A stretch of DNA of 64,000 nt from Chryseobacterium daecheongense (GCA_027920525.1 CP115858.1:2108001-2172000); one strand, 5' to 3'; shown: positions 8,714 through 19,876, numbered from the stretch's first letter. Translations and numbers: made by a program. Notes: generated from the letters alone by a model not told the origin.

Positions 8714-9196
8714 ATGAACTTTACAATCCGAAAAATAAAAATATCAGACCATCTCCCCATTGTGGATGAGTTGGTAGGAGAGCTTCATGTTTCTGAAAAG
8801 GAAATGAATGAGAAAACAGCCGACTGGGGCAAGATCAGAAAACATTATTTGCGCTTTATGACCGACTGTGAGGAAGAGAATAACGGAACATTTCTTATTG
8901 CTGACGCAGAGGGAAAAGCTATTGGTTTTTTATTCGGGTATATTGATGAAAAAGATGACAGCAACTTTGAACTAGGAGATGCAGACGACCTGTATGTTTC
9001 TGAAGGATATGTAAAGCAGGAATATAGAAAACACGGAGTTTACACTGCCCTAAACAAAGCATTTGAAGAAACCTATAGAGATTTTAATATCCGGAAAATT
9101 TACAGATTTACTTTATGCAGTAACCATATTATGCAAAGCTGGCTTGATAAACAAGGCTATAAACCTGTCCGGTTAATGTATGAAAAGTGGCTGTAA
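8714..9196 (+). CDS. GNAT family N-acetyltransferase
   Basis: A 160-residue acetyltransferase. The acetyl-CoA motif A is V(K)QEYRKHGVYTAL near residues 97-110, preceded by DDLYVSEGYV and followed by the family's ...QSWLDKQGYKPV tail. It starts 12 bases after the stop of the Pls-like synthetase on the same strand and shares the terminator at 9223-9260, so it is very likely co-transcribed. A role in N-acetylating the synthetase product, or in self-protection from a cationic polymer, is plausible but unproven; GNATs have very diverse amine substrates. Confidence 0.85.
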   Translation: MNFTIRKIKISDHLPIVDELVGELHVSEKEMNEKTADWGKIRKHYLRFMTDCEEENNGTFLIADAEGKAIGFLFGYIDEKDDSNFELGDADDLYVSEGYVKQEYRKHGVYTALNKAFEETYRDFNIRKIYRFTLCSNHIMQSWLDKQGYKPVRLMYEKWL

Positions 9197-9222
9197 AGGA
9201 TAAAATATATTTGATGAAAGAA

Positions 9223-9260
9223 AAAAAGTTCTGGTAAGATATTTCTTACCAGAACTTTTT
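9223..9260 (+). terminator. Strong intrinsic terminator after the GNAT gene
   Basis: Perfect 17-bp arms (9223-9239 and 9244-9260) flank a four-base loop TATT. A-run on the left and T-run on the right make it usable from either strand, serving the synthetase-GNAT operon and convergent der. Confidence 0.9.
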
Positions 9261-9312
9261 AAATATCGATTATTACTTTGTGACACTTTTTTAATAAGCG
9301 CAGACGAAGTCA

Positions 9313-10623
9313 TTATTTTTGTCTGAAATATACCTCGATAGGAACTCCGGTAAATCCGAATTCTTTTCTCAATTGATTTTCAGTAAATCTCTTATACGGC
9401 TCTTTTATATATTGTGGAAGATTACAGAAGAATACAAACTGCGGTGACGGCGTAGGAAGCTGCACACAATATTTGATTTTAATGAATTTTCCTTTATTTG
9501 CCGGAGGTGGAGTTTGTTCGAAAATAGGAAGCATCACTTCATTTAATTTCGAAGTTTTAATCTTCTTCTTACGGTCTTCATATACCTGCATCGCCACTTC
9601 TACCGCCTTCAGTATTCTCTGTTTCGTTAATGCAGATACAAACAGAATTGGAATATCCTGGAACTGCCCGATCTTATCTTTAATTGCTTTTTCAAAATCA
9701 CGGATCGTATTGGTTTGCTTATCTTCAATCAGATCCCATTTGTTAACCAGGATCACAATTCCTTTTCTGTTCTTCTGTGCTAAACCAAAGATATTCATAT
9801 CCTGAGATTCCCATCCCTGAGTAGCATCTACCATAATGATCACTACATCAGAATATTCAATAGAACGAATTGATCTCATTACAGAATAAAACTCAAGATC
9901 TTCGGAAACTTTAGCCTTACGACGCATCCCCGCAGTATCTACCAATACAAACTCATGCCCGAATTTATTATATAGTGTTTGTATACTGTCTCTGGTTGTT
10001 CCCGCAATATCTGTTACAATATTTCTCTCCACATCCAGTAAAGCATTCGTTAAAGTGGATTTTCCTACATTCGGACGACCAGCGATCGTAATTTTAGGCA
10101 ATCCTTCAAAAGGATCCTGATAATCCGTGGTTGGGAAATCTTTAACGATATCATCTAACAGATCTCCTGTTCCTGATCCTGTAGCAGAAGAAAGTGTATA
10201 ATATTTTTCGATTCCTAACTGATAAAATTCTGTAGCCGCCAATTCTTCTTTTGCAGAATCTACTTTATTTACAACGATATAAACCGGCTTATTGGATCTT
10301 CTTAATAATTCATGAATTTCATAATCCGTATCTGTAAGGCCTTCTTCTACATTAAGCATAAAAATAATAGAAGTAGCTTCATCTACTGCCAGCTGTACCT
10401 GTTTACGGATTTCCTCTTCAAAAATATCCTCTGTTCCTACATCATACCCTCCGGTATCAATTACCGTAAATTCTACTCCGTTCCAGTCGGATTTTCCGTA
10501 ATGACGGTCTCTTGTAACACCTGCAGTAGAGTCTACTATAGCTTCTCTTCTCTCCAGGAAACGGTTAAATAATGTGGATTTTCCTACGTTGGGACGCCCA
10601 ACGATAGCGACAATGTTTGACAT
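9313..10623 (-). CDS. der: Ribosome biogenesis GTPase Der (EngA)
   Basis: An essential double GTPase acting in late 50S ribosome assembly. The 436-residue protein shows two tandem G domains, each with a [10 protein letters not shown]-loop (near residues 8 and 181), G3 motifs DTGGYD and DTAGMRR, and G4 motifs NKVD and NKWD. A C-terminal KH-like domain follows (residues ~355-436), ending ...[11 protein letters not shown]. It is a single gene here, with a -7 box at 10704-10711 and a leader of about 75 bases. Confidence 0.97.
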   Translation of the reverse strand: MSNIVAIVGRPNVGKSTLFNRFLERREAIVDSTAGVTRDRHYGKSDWNGVEFTVIDTGGYDVGTEDIFEEEIRKQVQLAVDEATSIIFMLNVEEGLTDTDYEIHELLRRSNKPVYIVVNKVDSAKEELAATEFYQLGIEKYYTLSSATGSGTGDLLDDIVKDFPTTDYQDPFEGLPKITIAGRPNVGKSTLTNALLDVERNIVTDIAGTTRDSIQTLYNKFGHEFVLVDTAGMRRKAKVSEDLEFYSVMRSIRSIEYSDVVIIMVDATQGWESQDMNIFGLAQKNRKGIVILVNKWDLIEDKQTNTIRDFEKAIKDKIGQFQDIPILFVSALTKQRILKAVEVAMQVYEDRKKKIKTSKLNEVMLPIFEQTPPPANKGKFIKIKYCVQLPTPSPQFVFFCNLPQYIKEPYKRFTENQLRKEFGFTGVPIEVYFRQK

Positions 10624-10703
10624 AAAAAATGTTTAATAATCCTTCGATTCTCTCAGGACAAGTTATTAATGAGTTACTCCAACCTTTGGAGCTCAATTTT
10701 TTG

Positions 10704-10711
10704 CAAAGATA
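10704..10711 (-). promoter_or_regulatory. -7 promoter element of der
   Basis: The minus strand reads TATCTTTG, an exact TAnnTTTG match, about 80 bases upstream of the der start. Confidence 0.55.
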
Positions 10712-10739
10712 GGGCTTTATATCTAGCAATTGAAACTCA

Positions 10740-11094
10740 AAGTATTAAAAGTATTTAATCCCTTCAATTTTTTATAAAATTTAGCTGATCAAAAATTTTC
10801 TATATCACTAATAAATACAAAAATACCATCCATTTATTTTTTTTATAAAGTTGAAAAAATATTTAAAAAAAAAGCAAATACCAAATATCATAATTTAGCT
10901 TTTATATCAGAAAAATTAAAAATTTAATTTTATTATTATTTTGGCATGTTTTTTCCTTCTGTAACAAAAATTCATTGTTATATTCATACATTATAGCTTA
11001 TTTAAGATAAGCAACTTTAAACTCTCCTTAAATTTTCAGCATATCCAACATAATACAGATCTAACAAACACATTGATAATTTAAAATTTACGTT
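10740..11094. other. AT-rich gene-free stretch
   Basis: Between der and the secreted protein at 11095 there are about 470 bases with no credible gene. Bases 10740-11094 are extremely AT-rich with many A and T runs. I found no RNA gene or repeat in it. It presumably holds the promoter of the 11095 gene, but no exact TAnnTTTG was found close to that start. Confidence 0.5.
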
Positions 11095-11937
11095 ATGAAA
11101 AGAAACATTACCTTAAGTATTTGTTTATTACCAGCATTCTATTTTGCACAGGTAGGGATTAATACACAGCTTCCTGATGCGACCTTACATGTAAAATCTC
11201 AAAATACAGCCTCAACCGACAAAACATTTTATGTACAAAACGGGAAAGTATCAGATTCCAATAATTTAGAAGTCTACGGTGATAACAGGACCTACATTGG
11301 AAAACCAGATAATCAGACACCTGATGCTACAAATGATGCATTACTCAATCTGTATGGCGAAAGCTCGCGATCTAATCTCAGGCTCATTAATCCTCCTTCC
11401 ACCGAAAACCAGTCGGATGGAAAAGTTAGACCTGGTGTAAACTATAATAAGTTAGCCCCTCTATACATTGATTCAAATGGACATATTGTAAAAGCCTATG
11501 ATCCTTCTTCTCCTACTGCTTTAAGTTTTGATGGCAACTACACAGTGCCTAATAATTCTGACGGAATAAAAATTATAGACATCACAGCTAAAGGTGTTGT
11601 AACATTCAAAGTTTATTCAGGTTTGGTATTAGGTCCGGCTGGTACAGGATCGAATATTCTGGCAACAATAAATTTCGGAGTTAATTCCGGATTTTCAGTA
11701 TCTAATTTCAGTTCCGCTTCCGGTTCTACATCAACTCGCTATCCGGTAACGAGTTCAACATCTGATAATGGTGATACCAGTATATCTTCTTATACAGCTG
11801 ATGCAACTTTTAACTTTGGAGCCAATAATACCAGCTTGGTCTTTTTTTATCAAAACGGAGCAATATATGCCAGATTATCTGGAGGGAATATCAATTCTGT
11901 AGCGATCAATATTTTTGAATCAAAACGTTTTAGATAA
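11095..11937 (+). CDS. Secreted protein of unknown function
   Basis: I do not recognise a named family. The 280-residue protein begins with a signal peptide (MKRNITLSICLLPAFYFAQ) and continues with VGINTQLPDATLHV, an opening typical of a large class of exported Bacteroidetes proteins that resemble phage tail-fibre or surface beta-structures. The middle (residues ~90-150) is Asn/Asp/Pro-rich. The C-terminal half is rich in Ser, Thr, Asn and Gly with alternating hydrophobic residues, suggesting a beta-sandwich. There is no T9SS sorting domain and no lipobox. It stands alone behind a long AT-rich region and shares a perfect terminator with the convergent S41 peptidase gene. Confidence 0.75.
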   Translation: MKRNITLSICLLPAFYFAQVGINTQLPDATLHVKSQNTASTDKTFYVQNGKVSDSNNLEVYGDNRTYIGKPDNQTPDATNDALLNLYGESSRSNLRLINPPSTENQSDGKVRPGVNYNKLAPLYIDSNGHIVKAYDPSSPTALSFDGNYTVPNNSDGIKIIDITAKGVVTFKVYSGLVLGPAGTGSNILATINFGVNSGFSVSNFSSASGSTSTRYPVTSSTSDNGDTSISSYTADATFNFGANNTSLVFFYQNGAIYARLSGGNINSVAINIFESKRFR

Positions 11938-11960
11938 AAATAACAGAAACCTCATTATTA

Positions 11961-11999
11961 AAATTAATCCGTGGAACAGCTTATTCCACGGATTAATTT
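11961..11999. terminator. Bidirectional terminator, 16-bp perfect arms
   Basis: Arms at 11961-11976 and 11984-11999 are exact reverse complements with a seven-base loop, containing the GC core TCCGTGGAA. It lies between convergent genes and has A- and T-rich ends on both sides. Confidence 0.85.
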
Positions 12000-12025
12000 T
12001 ATAAAGCACAAACGTCAACTTTACT

Positions 12026-13495
12026 TTATGATTTACGAGAAAGTAATTGTAACGAATATTGCAACTCAGGATCTTTTCGTTCTTTTAACAATTTTAAGAA
12101 GAAATTATTATCAATCTTATAGTCCGGAATTACACCTGTGCAATTGGGAATATTATCATTTTCATTATTATTGAAAAAGATTTCTGTACGCGGAATAGAT
12201 ATGGTCATTTTAGTATTCGGTAATTTATAAGTAAGAAACCAGGCTGCCGTCGTAAAATTACTACAAGAACCCGTTTCCTTTCCAACGATTTCGCCTCGTT
12301 TTTCCTTTTTAAACAGAGAAGCAAAGTAAGTAGCCGCTGAAAATGTACGGTTGTTAATGAGGAGAACAACTTTTCCATCGAAAAACAGTCCATCTCTTGG
12401 ATAGTTTTTGATATAGGTATCATCCAACCTGTTATTCCCAAAATAATAATCTCCCTTTTCAGATTTATCAAATCGTTGTCTCATAAAATTATTAGAATCC
12501 CTGATGTCTTTCTCAGAGTAATATCGGTCAGTCTGCGGATCTATCAGGTAATCACTATAATTGATATCAATGACTTTACTCCCGTATTTATAAGAGTTTG
12601 TAAAGATCTTTTCTTTTGACATAAATGAATACAAAAGTGGAATATTGGTAACAGAACCACCAGAGTTGTTACGGATGTCTACAACAAGATTTTTGTATTT
12701 TTTGTTTTTAATTTTCTGAAAATATTTCTTCAGCTTCTCATAAAAAAAACTTTCATCATAAGAGAATGATCTTACAGATAAATAAAATGTATCAGGACTA
12801 ATTTCATACCCAAAGATTCCATAGATTTCGGAACTCACATCAATTGGTAAAACAGCATGCCGGGATTCGTAATTAAATCGTGTAAATGTAATACCTTCCA
12901 GACTAGCTTTTTTCTGTTCTCCGTTAAGTGCCTGATATTTGATCGTAAAAGTATGATCTTTATTTTCATTAATAAATGAAACATACATGGATATATCCAA
13001 GTCTTCTACTTTAATATTTCCATCTGCTTGTTCAGGAATTTGTTTTAAAATATCCGCAACACTTCTGTTGTTAATTTCCAAAAGCTTACTCCCAACCTCA
13101 ATGTTGTATTTATTATCTGCATTTACATAAACATTTCCGTTGTTAACATAAGTAATTAGTGGAAAAAAATAAGTAGAATTAAGGTAGTCTTCATGATAAT
13201 TAGAATCGGGAATAAAAGAAATATGTCCGTCACCTAATACCCTTCCAGGATTATTAATATTAAAATTAATATAGCTGGGATCTTTTTCAATTACTTTCCG
13301 AAGGGAATCCAGCTTCTTTGCAATAGCTTCTTTGCTACGAAATCTATAAGGATTAGGGTGCTGATTTAAAAGAATAGCAGTAGCAATATCAAAATCTTTA
13401 AGATAAGCATCTTTGTTTATTTCAGAAATTGAATATTGACTAAAAAGAGAGGTAAAAAAAGATAGTAATGAGAAAACAAATATCTTTTTGATCAT
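12026..13495 (-). CDS. Exported S41 family (C-terminal processing type) peptidase
   Basis: A 489-residue protein with an N-terminal signal peptide (IKKIFVFSLLSFFTSLFSQ), so it is periplasmic or surface-located. The C-terminal half has the tail-specific protease fold: VVDIRNNSGGS near residue 285, then LLINNRTFSAATYFASL near 385 with the presumed catalytic Ser, and GEIVGKETGS near 408. The N-terminal half (~25-230) is a long helical/PDZ-like region typical of the Bacteroidetes S41 subfamily and not the short CtpA form. A possible 64-residue membrane protein gene lies 45 bases upstream on the same strand. The substrate is unknown. Confidence 0.85.
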   Translation of the reverse strand: MIKKIFVFSLLSFFTSLFSQYSISEINKDAYLKDFDIATAILLNQHPNPYRFRSKEAIAKKLDSLRKVIEKDPSYINFNINNPGRVLGDGHISFIPDSNYHEDYLNSTYFFPLITYVNNGNVYVNADNKYNIEVGSKLLEINNRSVADILKQIPEQADGNIKVEDLDISMYVSFINENKDHTFTIKYQALNGEQKKASLEGITFTRFNYESRHAVLPIDVSSEIYGIFGYEISPDTFYLSVRSFSYDESFFYEKLKKYFQKIKNKKYKNLVVDIRNNSGGSVTNIPLLYSFMSKEKIFTNSYKYGSKVIDINYSDYLIDPQTDRYYSEKDIRDSNNFMRQRFDKSEKGDYYFGNNRLDDTYIKNYPRDGLFFDGKVVLLINNRTFSAATYFASLFKKEKRGEIVGKETGSCSNFTTAAWFLTYKLPNTKMTISIPRTEIFFNNNENDNIPNCTGVIPDYKIDNNFFLKLLKERKDPELQYSLQLLSRKS

Positions 13496-13540
13496 AATAT
13501 TATAAATTGAATTAAAAAATGAATCATGATTTTCATGACT

Positions 13541-13735
13541 TTACAAATTGGATTTAACAAAAAGCTTACACCTTTTATATGGATTTCTCGGATGCCCACG
13601 AGCATTACTATAATCCTCCAACGGTTGATCTTGCAGATGGTCAACATTTCTTTTAATAGTGTTTTTAACTACTAGCGTTAATGTTCCACAGATCACTAAA
13701 GGTGTAAACACTAAAAATGGAATAAGTTTAAACAT
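13541..13735 (-). CDS. Possible small membrane protein, 64 residues
   Basis: I do not recognise it. Residues ~3-25 are a hydrophobic segment that could be a membrane anchor (IPFLVFTPLVICGTLTLVV), followed by a basic, Pro/Arg/Asn-rich soluble tail with one Cys. It is on the same strand as, and 45 bases before, the S41 peptidase gene. Start and reality are uncertain because there is no clear -7 box; low-complexity chance is possible. Confidence 0.4.
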   Translation of the reverse strand: MFKLIPFLVFTPLVICGTLTLVVKNTIKRNVDHLQDQPLEDYSNARGHPRNPYKRCKLFVKSNL

Positions 13736-13912
13736 TATATTGTTTTAAATTAGAATAAATAAAAATTAAGAAACAAATTACATACCATTGATCCCAAACT
13801 GATAAATATCATTTGGCTGAAAAGCCTTTATTTATGGCGGTTTAGCATATCCTCATAAGTCGAAAGCTAACTATACTTAATTTATTATGAACGCAAAATA
13901 TCTGAGCCCCAG

Positions 13913-13940
13913 TAAAAAAGCCACCCTTATCAGGATGGCT
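13913..13940 (-). terminator. katG terminator
   Basis: On the minus strand, arms AGCCATCC and GGGTGGCT (one G-T wobble) are separated by a short loop and followed by a run of six T. It lies about 30 bases past the katG stop. Confidence 0.8.
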
Positions 13941-13970
13941 TGTTATTATATATTTAATACAACAATAAAA

Positions 13971-16253
<2,283 letters not shown>

Positions 16254-16299
16254 TTAAATTTTAATATTGATTAATACCGTTTATCTGATCTGAACAAGA

Positions 16300-16307
16300 C
16301 AAACTTA
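16300..16307 (-). promoter_or_regulatory. -7 promoter element of katG
   Basis: The minus strand reads TAAGTTTG (TAnnTTTG), about 55 bases before the katG start. The OxyR-like site lies roughly 50 bases upstream of it. Confidence 0.5.
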
Positions 16308-16352
16308 CAACAACCCATTCAATAAATACGATCTATTGATAAAATTTTTACG

Positions 16353-16367
16353 ATAGTTAAAAACTAT
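16353..16367 (-). promoter_or_regulatory. OxyR-like binding half-site upstream of katG
   Basis: ATAG-N7-CTAT with internal T and A at the positions of the ATAGnTnnnAnCTAT consensus. The second motif expected for a full tetramer site, spaced by seven bases, is not evident on either side. Confidence 0.5.
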
Positions 16368-16533
16368 AATAAAACTTCTACAGCCCTTGTCTTATTTATT
16401 GCAATAAGTTAGCTATATTTAATTGAAAATGAAGCAAAATCAAAACACAGGCCTCCTATTTAGAATGATTCTATCCTTCATAATAAGGAAAAAAAGATTA
16501 CATTTAAACATATAAACACTAAAATTCAAAAGC

Positions 16534-16995
16534 ATGAAAAAAATATTGATCATCCTTCTGGTAGCTTTTATTATCATTCAGTTTTTTCCTATTGACAAGA
16601 CCAATCCACCGCTGAATCCGGGTATGGATTTTTTAAAAATAAAAAAAACACAACCTGAGGTCGCCAAACTCATCCGTACATCGTGCTACGACTGTCACTC
16701 CAACGAAACGAAGTATCCATGGTACTCAAGCATTGCTCCTTCATCGTGGTTTCTCAAAAATCATATTGATGAAGGCAGAAAGAATTTAAATTTCTCTACC
16801 TTTGCAATGTATGAACCTGAAAGACAGGCACACAAATTGCAGGAATGTATTGAAATGATTGAGAAAGAGGAAATGCCTCTGGAATCCTATATTGTCGGTC
16901 ATCAGGACGCAAAATTAACCCCTGAACAGAGAAAGCAGCTTATACAATATTTTAAAAAAGTAAAAGCAGAAACTGAACGGTCGATGGTATTTTAA
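16534..16995 (+). CDS. Haem-binding domain (cytochrome c-like) exported protein
   Basis: A 153-residue exported protein. Residues ~1-19 form a hydrophobic leader or anchor (KKILIILLVAFIIIQF). The haem motif CYDCH lies near residue 50, followed by SNETKYPWYSS and the W/P/H-rich pattern typical of the Bacteroidetes haem-binding domain (PF14376). Such proteins are periplasmic electron carriers or haem sensors; the exact redox partner is unknown. The DCC-family gene starts 10 bases after its stop, so the pair is probably an operon. It is divergent from katG. Confidence 0.85.
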   Translation: MKKILIILLVAFIIIQFFPIDKTNPPLNPGMDFLKIKKTQPEVAKLIRTSCYDCHSNETKYPWYSSIAPSSWFLKNHIDEGRKNLNFSTFAMYEPERQAHKLQECIEMIEKEEMPLESYIVGHQDAKLTPEQRKQLIQYFKKVKAETERSMVF

Positions 16996-17005
16996 AAAAA
17001 GTGTT

Positions 17006-17419
17006 ATGCAGGAAAATTGGCAGGATAAATATATTGTCTTCTTTGACGGAGATTGTGGAGTTTGTAATTTCTGGGTACAGTGGATCCTGGAACGCGACAA
17101 AAAAAACAAATTCCTTTTTGCTTCTTTACAATCGGATTTCGGCCAGAAGTTCTTATCCGAAAGAGGGTTGGAGACTACTGTTTTCAATACAATGTATCTT
17201 TGGAAACCTAATCAGTACTATCTGGTAAAATCTAGAGCTGTTCTTCAGATTGCTCAACTTTTGGGCGGCGTATACCAACTTATTGCGGCCGGAAAAATCA
17301 TACCGACTTTCTTAAGTGACCAGGTATATGATTTGATTTCAAGAAACAGAATGAAACTTGCTGCTCAAAAATGCTATCTGCCTGATCAAAATCAGAAAAG
17401 AAAGTTTATAGAAGTTTAA
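17006..17419 (+). CDS. DCC family thiol-disulfide oxidoreductase (DUF393)
   Basis: A 137-residue cytoplasmic protein. The family-defining FFDGDCGVCNFWV motif is at residues ~13-25, with the CxxC-like pair Cys in DGDCGVC. Conserved LASLQSDFGQKFL follows. The family is thought to act in thiol-disulfide exchange, but substrates are largely unknown. It starts 10 bases after the haem-binding-domain gene, suggesting a shared redox role. Confidence 0.85.
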   Translation: MQENWQDKYIVFFDGDCGVCNFWVQWILERDKKNKFLFASLQSDFGQKFLSERGLETTVFNTMYLWKPNQYYLVKSRAVLQIAQLLGGVYQLIAAGKIIPTFLSDQVYDLISRNRMKLAAQKCYLPDQNQKRKFIEV

Positions 17420-17434
17420 ATTCCTGAATTACAA

Positions 17435-17473
17435 ATGGCAAGTATCATGATATGATTTCACAATACCTGCCAT
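17435..17473 (+). other. Imperfect inverted repeat after the DCC gene
   Basis: Arms ATGGCAAGTAT (17435-17445) and ATACCTGCCAT (17463-17473) pair with one mismatch around a 17-base loop. No T-run follows, so whether it terminates transcription is unclear. Confidence 0.35.
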
Positions 17474-17593
17474 TAAGTAATATTACATATTCTGATTTTC
17501 GTATCGAAATTCTAAAATTTTTTCTTCCTTAAATCATTAAACGTGATAAATCTTTGCTGAATCATTAAATAAATTTAGGATTCTGTTCTACAA

Positions 17594-19027
17594 TTATTGA
17601 TTTAATGACCAAACAGAATAACTATTAGGAGGACATTGAATTTTCACTCTCTTATCAGCCTGTGTTGTAGGATACCAGGTTGATGCTCCTGTAAAATCCT
17701 TGATCTGCTGATTGCTCCAATTGGTGTCTACCCATCTTTCCTGCCAGCTTGATGAAGTGTTAATATAAACCACCAGTCCAGGATTACCATTATATCCGTT
17801 ACGTCTCGCAATATACTCATCATTATCTGTGTAGAGAATAGAGGTTGTCCCTGTTGCTTTATTGTTATGAATCCAGATGAGATTATTTAATCTTTCTTTA
17901 TTAAGCCACTCCTCGTAATCCCTGTAAAATATGGTAGGATACCCTTCATGAGTCAGGATATAAGCATATGCAGGCATCTTGTTATAAATAATATCAGTAT
18001 CATGGTTAGCGACAAAAGTAACGGCTTTGTATGGATTTCTTTTCCACATCATATCATCATTCAAAACATTGAGATTTCCGTTATCAAATGCTTCATCCAT
18101 TTTATAATAGGCCGCAAAATCAAATACAGAACTGTTTGCATTATTTGCCCATGATTCCAGTGTATTAACATTGGAATCCCATAATTCCCCTACCGAAAAA
18201 CCGCCTACCTTCGCATTCCAGTTATTAACCACCCACGCACCAAAACCTTTTACATAATCAAATCTCCATCCATCAAACTTCATTACATTCTTATAGTATT
18301 TACCAACGGAATCATCTCTTCCCCAAAGCCAGTCCTGAACATGGGGATTAGCATGGCATAAATCCGGAAAACCGCCGAAAGAGCCTTCGTCGTTATTTCC
18401 GTAGGCATTTTTATAAAAATCATTGTAGTTTCTGGTAAATTTTCCTGAAGCTATTCCTGAAAAATTCGTCCATGTATTGGTTCCAGTATAAGGATTTGCT
18501 TCCGACTGCCCTCCACTGTTATGGTTGATCACAATATCCGCATAAACCTGCATGTTTTCTGAGTGTGCTTTGGTGATCAATGCTTCCAGCTCAGCCCTCG
18601 AACCAAAACGGGTTTCCACACTTCCGTTTTGATTAAAGTTTCCAAAATCGTAATAGTCGGTAGGATCATATCCCATTGAATAAGCTCCGTTCTGTGCTTT
18701 GGATGCGGGAGGTAACCAAACTGCCCCGATTCCTGCATTGGACCAACCGGTAAGTTTATCTTTTACTGTATTCCACCAGTTTCCGCCATCCGGAACATCC
18801 CAGTAGAAACCCTGCATCAGAACACTTCCTCCCGGACCTGCAACAAATTTACCATTTACTGACTCTTTTCCAGTACTGAACGGCCTTCCATCATGACGAG
18901 TGACCTGTACTATTTTGGAATGAACTTCTTGTTCCCCCGAAGTGTTCCCGACTCCTTCATCATTGGTTTCACAGGAATTCATGATTCCCAAAGCCATTAA
19001 TGAAAATAAGAAAGATGTTTTTTTCAT
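17594..19027 (-). CDS. Secreted alpha-amylase, GH13 (GH13_7-like), lipoprotein
   Basis: Hydrolyses internal alpha-1,4 bonds of starch or glycogen. The 477-residue protein begins with a lipoprotein signal; the Cys in MNSCETNDE is the likely lipidation site. The GH13 regions are clear: VYADIVINHNSGG (region I), GWRFDYVKGFG with the nucleophile Asp (II), VGELWD with the acid Glu (III) and VANHDTD with the third Asp (IV). The opening VLMQGFYWDVPDGG and the LPPASKAQNGAYSMGYDPTDYYD stretch (as far as visible) resemble GH13_7 enzymes best known from Thermococcales and plants. It is a stand-alone gene without a SusCD pair in the window. Confidence 0.93.
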   Translation of the reverse strand: MKKTSFLFSLMALGIMNSCETNDEGVGNTSGEQEVHSKIVQVTRHDGRPFSTGKESVNGKFVAGPGGSVLMQGFYWDVPDGGNWWNTVKDKLTGWSNAGIGAVWLPPASKAQNGAYSMGYDPTDYYDFGNFNQNGSVETRFGSRAELEALITKAHSENMQVYADIVINHNSGGQSEANPYTGTNTWTNFSGIASGKFTRNYNDFYKNAYGNNDEGSFGGFPDLCHANPHVQDWLWGRDDSVGKYYKNVMKFDGWRFDYVKGFGAWVVNNWNAKVGGFSVGELWDSNVNTLESWANNANSSVFDFAAYYKMDEAFDNGNLNVLNDDMMWKRNPYKAVTFVANHDTDIIYNKMPAYAYILTHEGYPTIFYRDYEEWLNKERLNNLIWIHNNKATGTTSILYTDNDEYIARRNGYNGNPGLVVYINTSSSWQERWVDTNWSNQQIKDFTGASTWYPTTQADKRVKIQCPPNSYSVWSLNQ

Positions 19028-19202
19028 AGTCTGTTTTTTAATTATTAATATAATAACTAAATTACACTTTTATTAAAATAAATTCCACTTAACGTGAATA
19101 AATTTACTTAGACTCAAATATATGCTCTAAAATAGTATCATAAATTTTCATTAAAAAATCATAAACTTTTAAGATTATCGGCACAATTTTTCTTTTAATC
19201 CA

Positions 19203-19210
19203 TATATTTG
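19203..19210 (+). promoter_or_regulatory. -7 promoter element of the DUF4290-murA operon
   Basis: TATATTTG matches TAnnTTTG six bases before the ATG at 19217. Its final TTG is in frame with the gene and should not be read as a start. Confidence 0.6.
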
Positions 19211-19216
19211 CATATT

Positions 19217-19876
19217 ATGGAATATAACACCCAAAAAACGCAACTTAATATGCCGGAATACGGCAGAATTATACAACAGTTGGTTGAGCGTTGCAAAGAA
19301 CTCCCTTCTAAAGAGGAGAGAAATGAAATGGCAATGGCAATCATCGATTTTATGGGACAAAGAAACCCACAACTTCGCGACGAAGAAAATTATAAACATA
19401 AACTTTGGGATCATCTTTACATTTTAGCCAATCATGATCTTGATGTAGATTCTCCTTATCCTTTTCCGACGAAAGAACAGCTTGAAGAAAAGCCAAAGAG
19501 AATGGAATACCCGAAACTTCAGGGTGATTTTAAATTTTACGGAAAAAGTATTCTTCAATTAATTGAAAAGGCTATAGAGCTTGAGGCCGGAGATGAAAAA
19601 GAAGCTCTTATTGAAGTGATTGCCAACAACATGAAGAAATCCTATAATGTTTATAATAAAGAGCATGTTACTGATGATGTGATTTTCCGTCATTTGAAAG
19701 AGCTTTCGGAAAACAGACTGGACCTTACAGGTATAGAATCCCTTGAGAAAAGTAAAATCTATTACAATACCAACAACCGAGGCAACAACAATAACAATAG
19801 TAATCGCAACAGCAATAATAAAAATCAAACCAACAAAAGAAGACATAACAATAACAACCATAAAAACAGAAAGTAA
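19217..19876 (+). CDS. DUF4290 protein with Asn-rich tail
   Basis: A 219-residue cytoplasmic protein; the DUF4290 domain spans residues ~1-170 with EYGRIIQQLVERCKELP near the start and KLWDHLYILANHDLDVDSP near 60. Its function is unknown. The last ~35 residues are low-complexity Asn/Arg/Lys (such as RGNNNNNSNRNSNN), a positively charged disordered tail. I chose the ATG at 19217 because the upstream in-frame TTG belongs to the promoter. murA follows immediately, its ATG directly after this stop. Location next to murA is common in Flavobacteriia, which hints at a link to cell-wall synthesis, but that is inference. Confidence 0.85.
   Translation: MEYNTQKTQLNMPEYGRIIQQLVERCKELPSKEERNEMAMAIIDFMGQRNPQLRDEENYKHKLWDHLYILANHDLDVDSPYPFPTKEQLEEKPKRMEYPKLQGDFKFYGKSILQLIEKAIELEAGDEKEALIEVIANNMKKSYNVYNKEHVTDDVIFRHLKELSENRLDLTGIESLEKSKIYYNTNNRGNNNNNSNRNSNNKNQTNKRRHNNNNHKNRK

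Noticed and set aside
12205..12471. 88-codon open frame on the minus strand inside the S41 peptidase gene
   Set aside because: Lies in another frame of a well-supported gene and shows no domain or signal.
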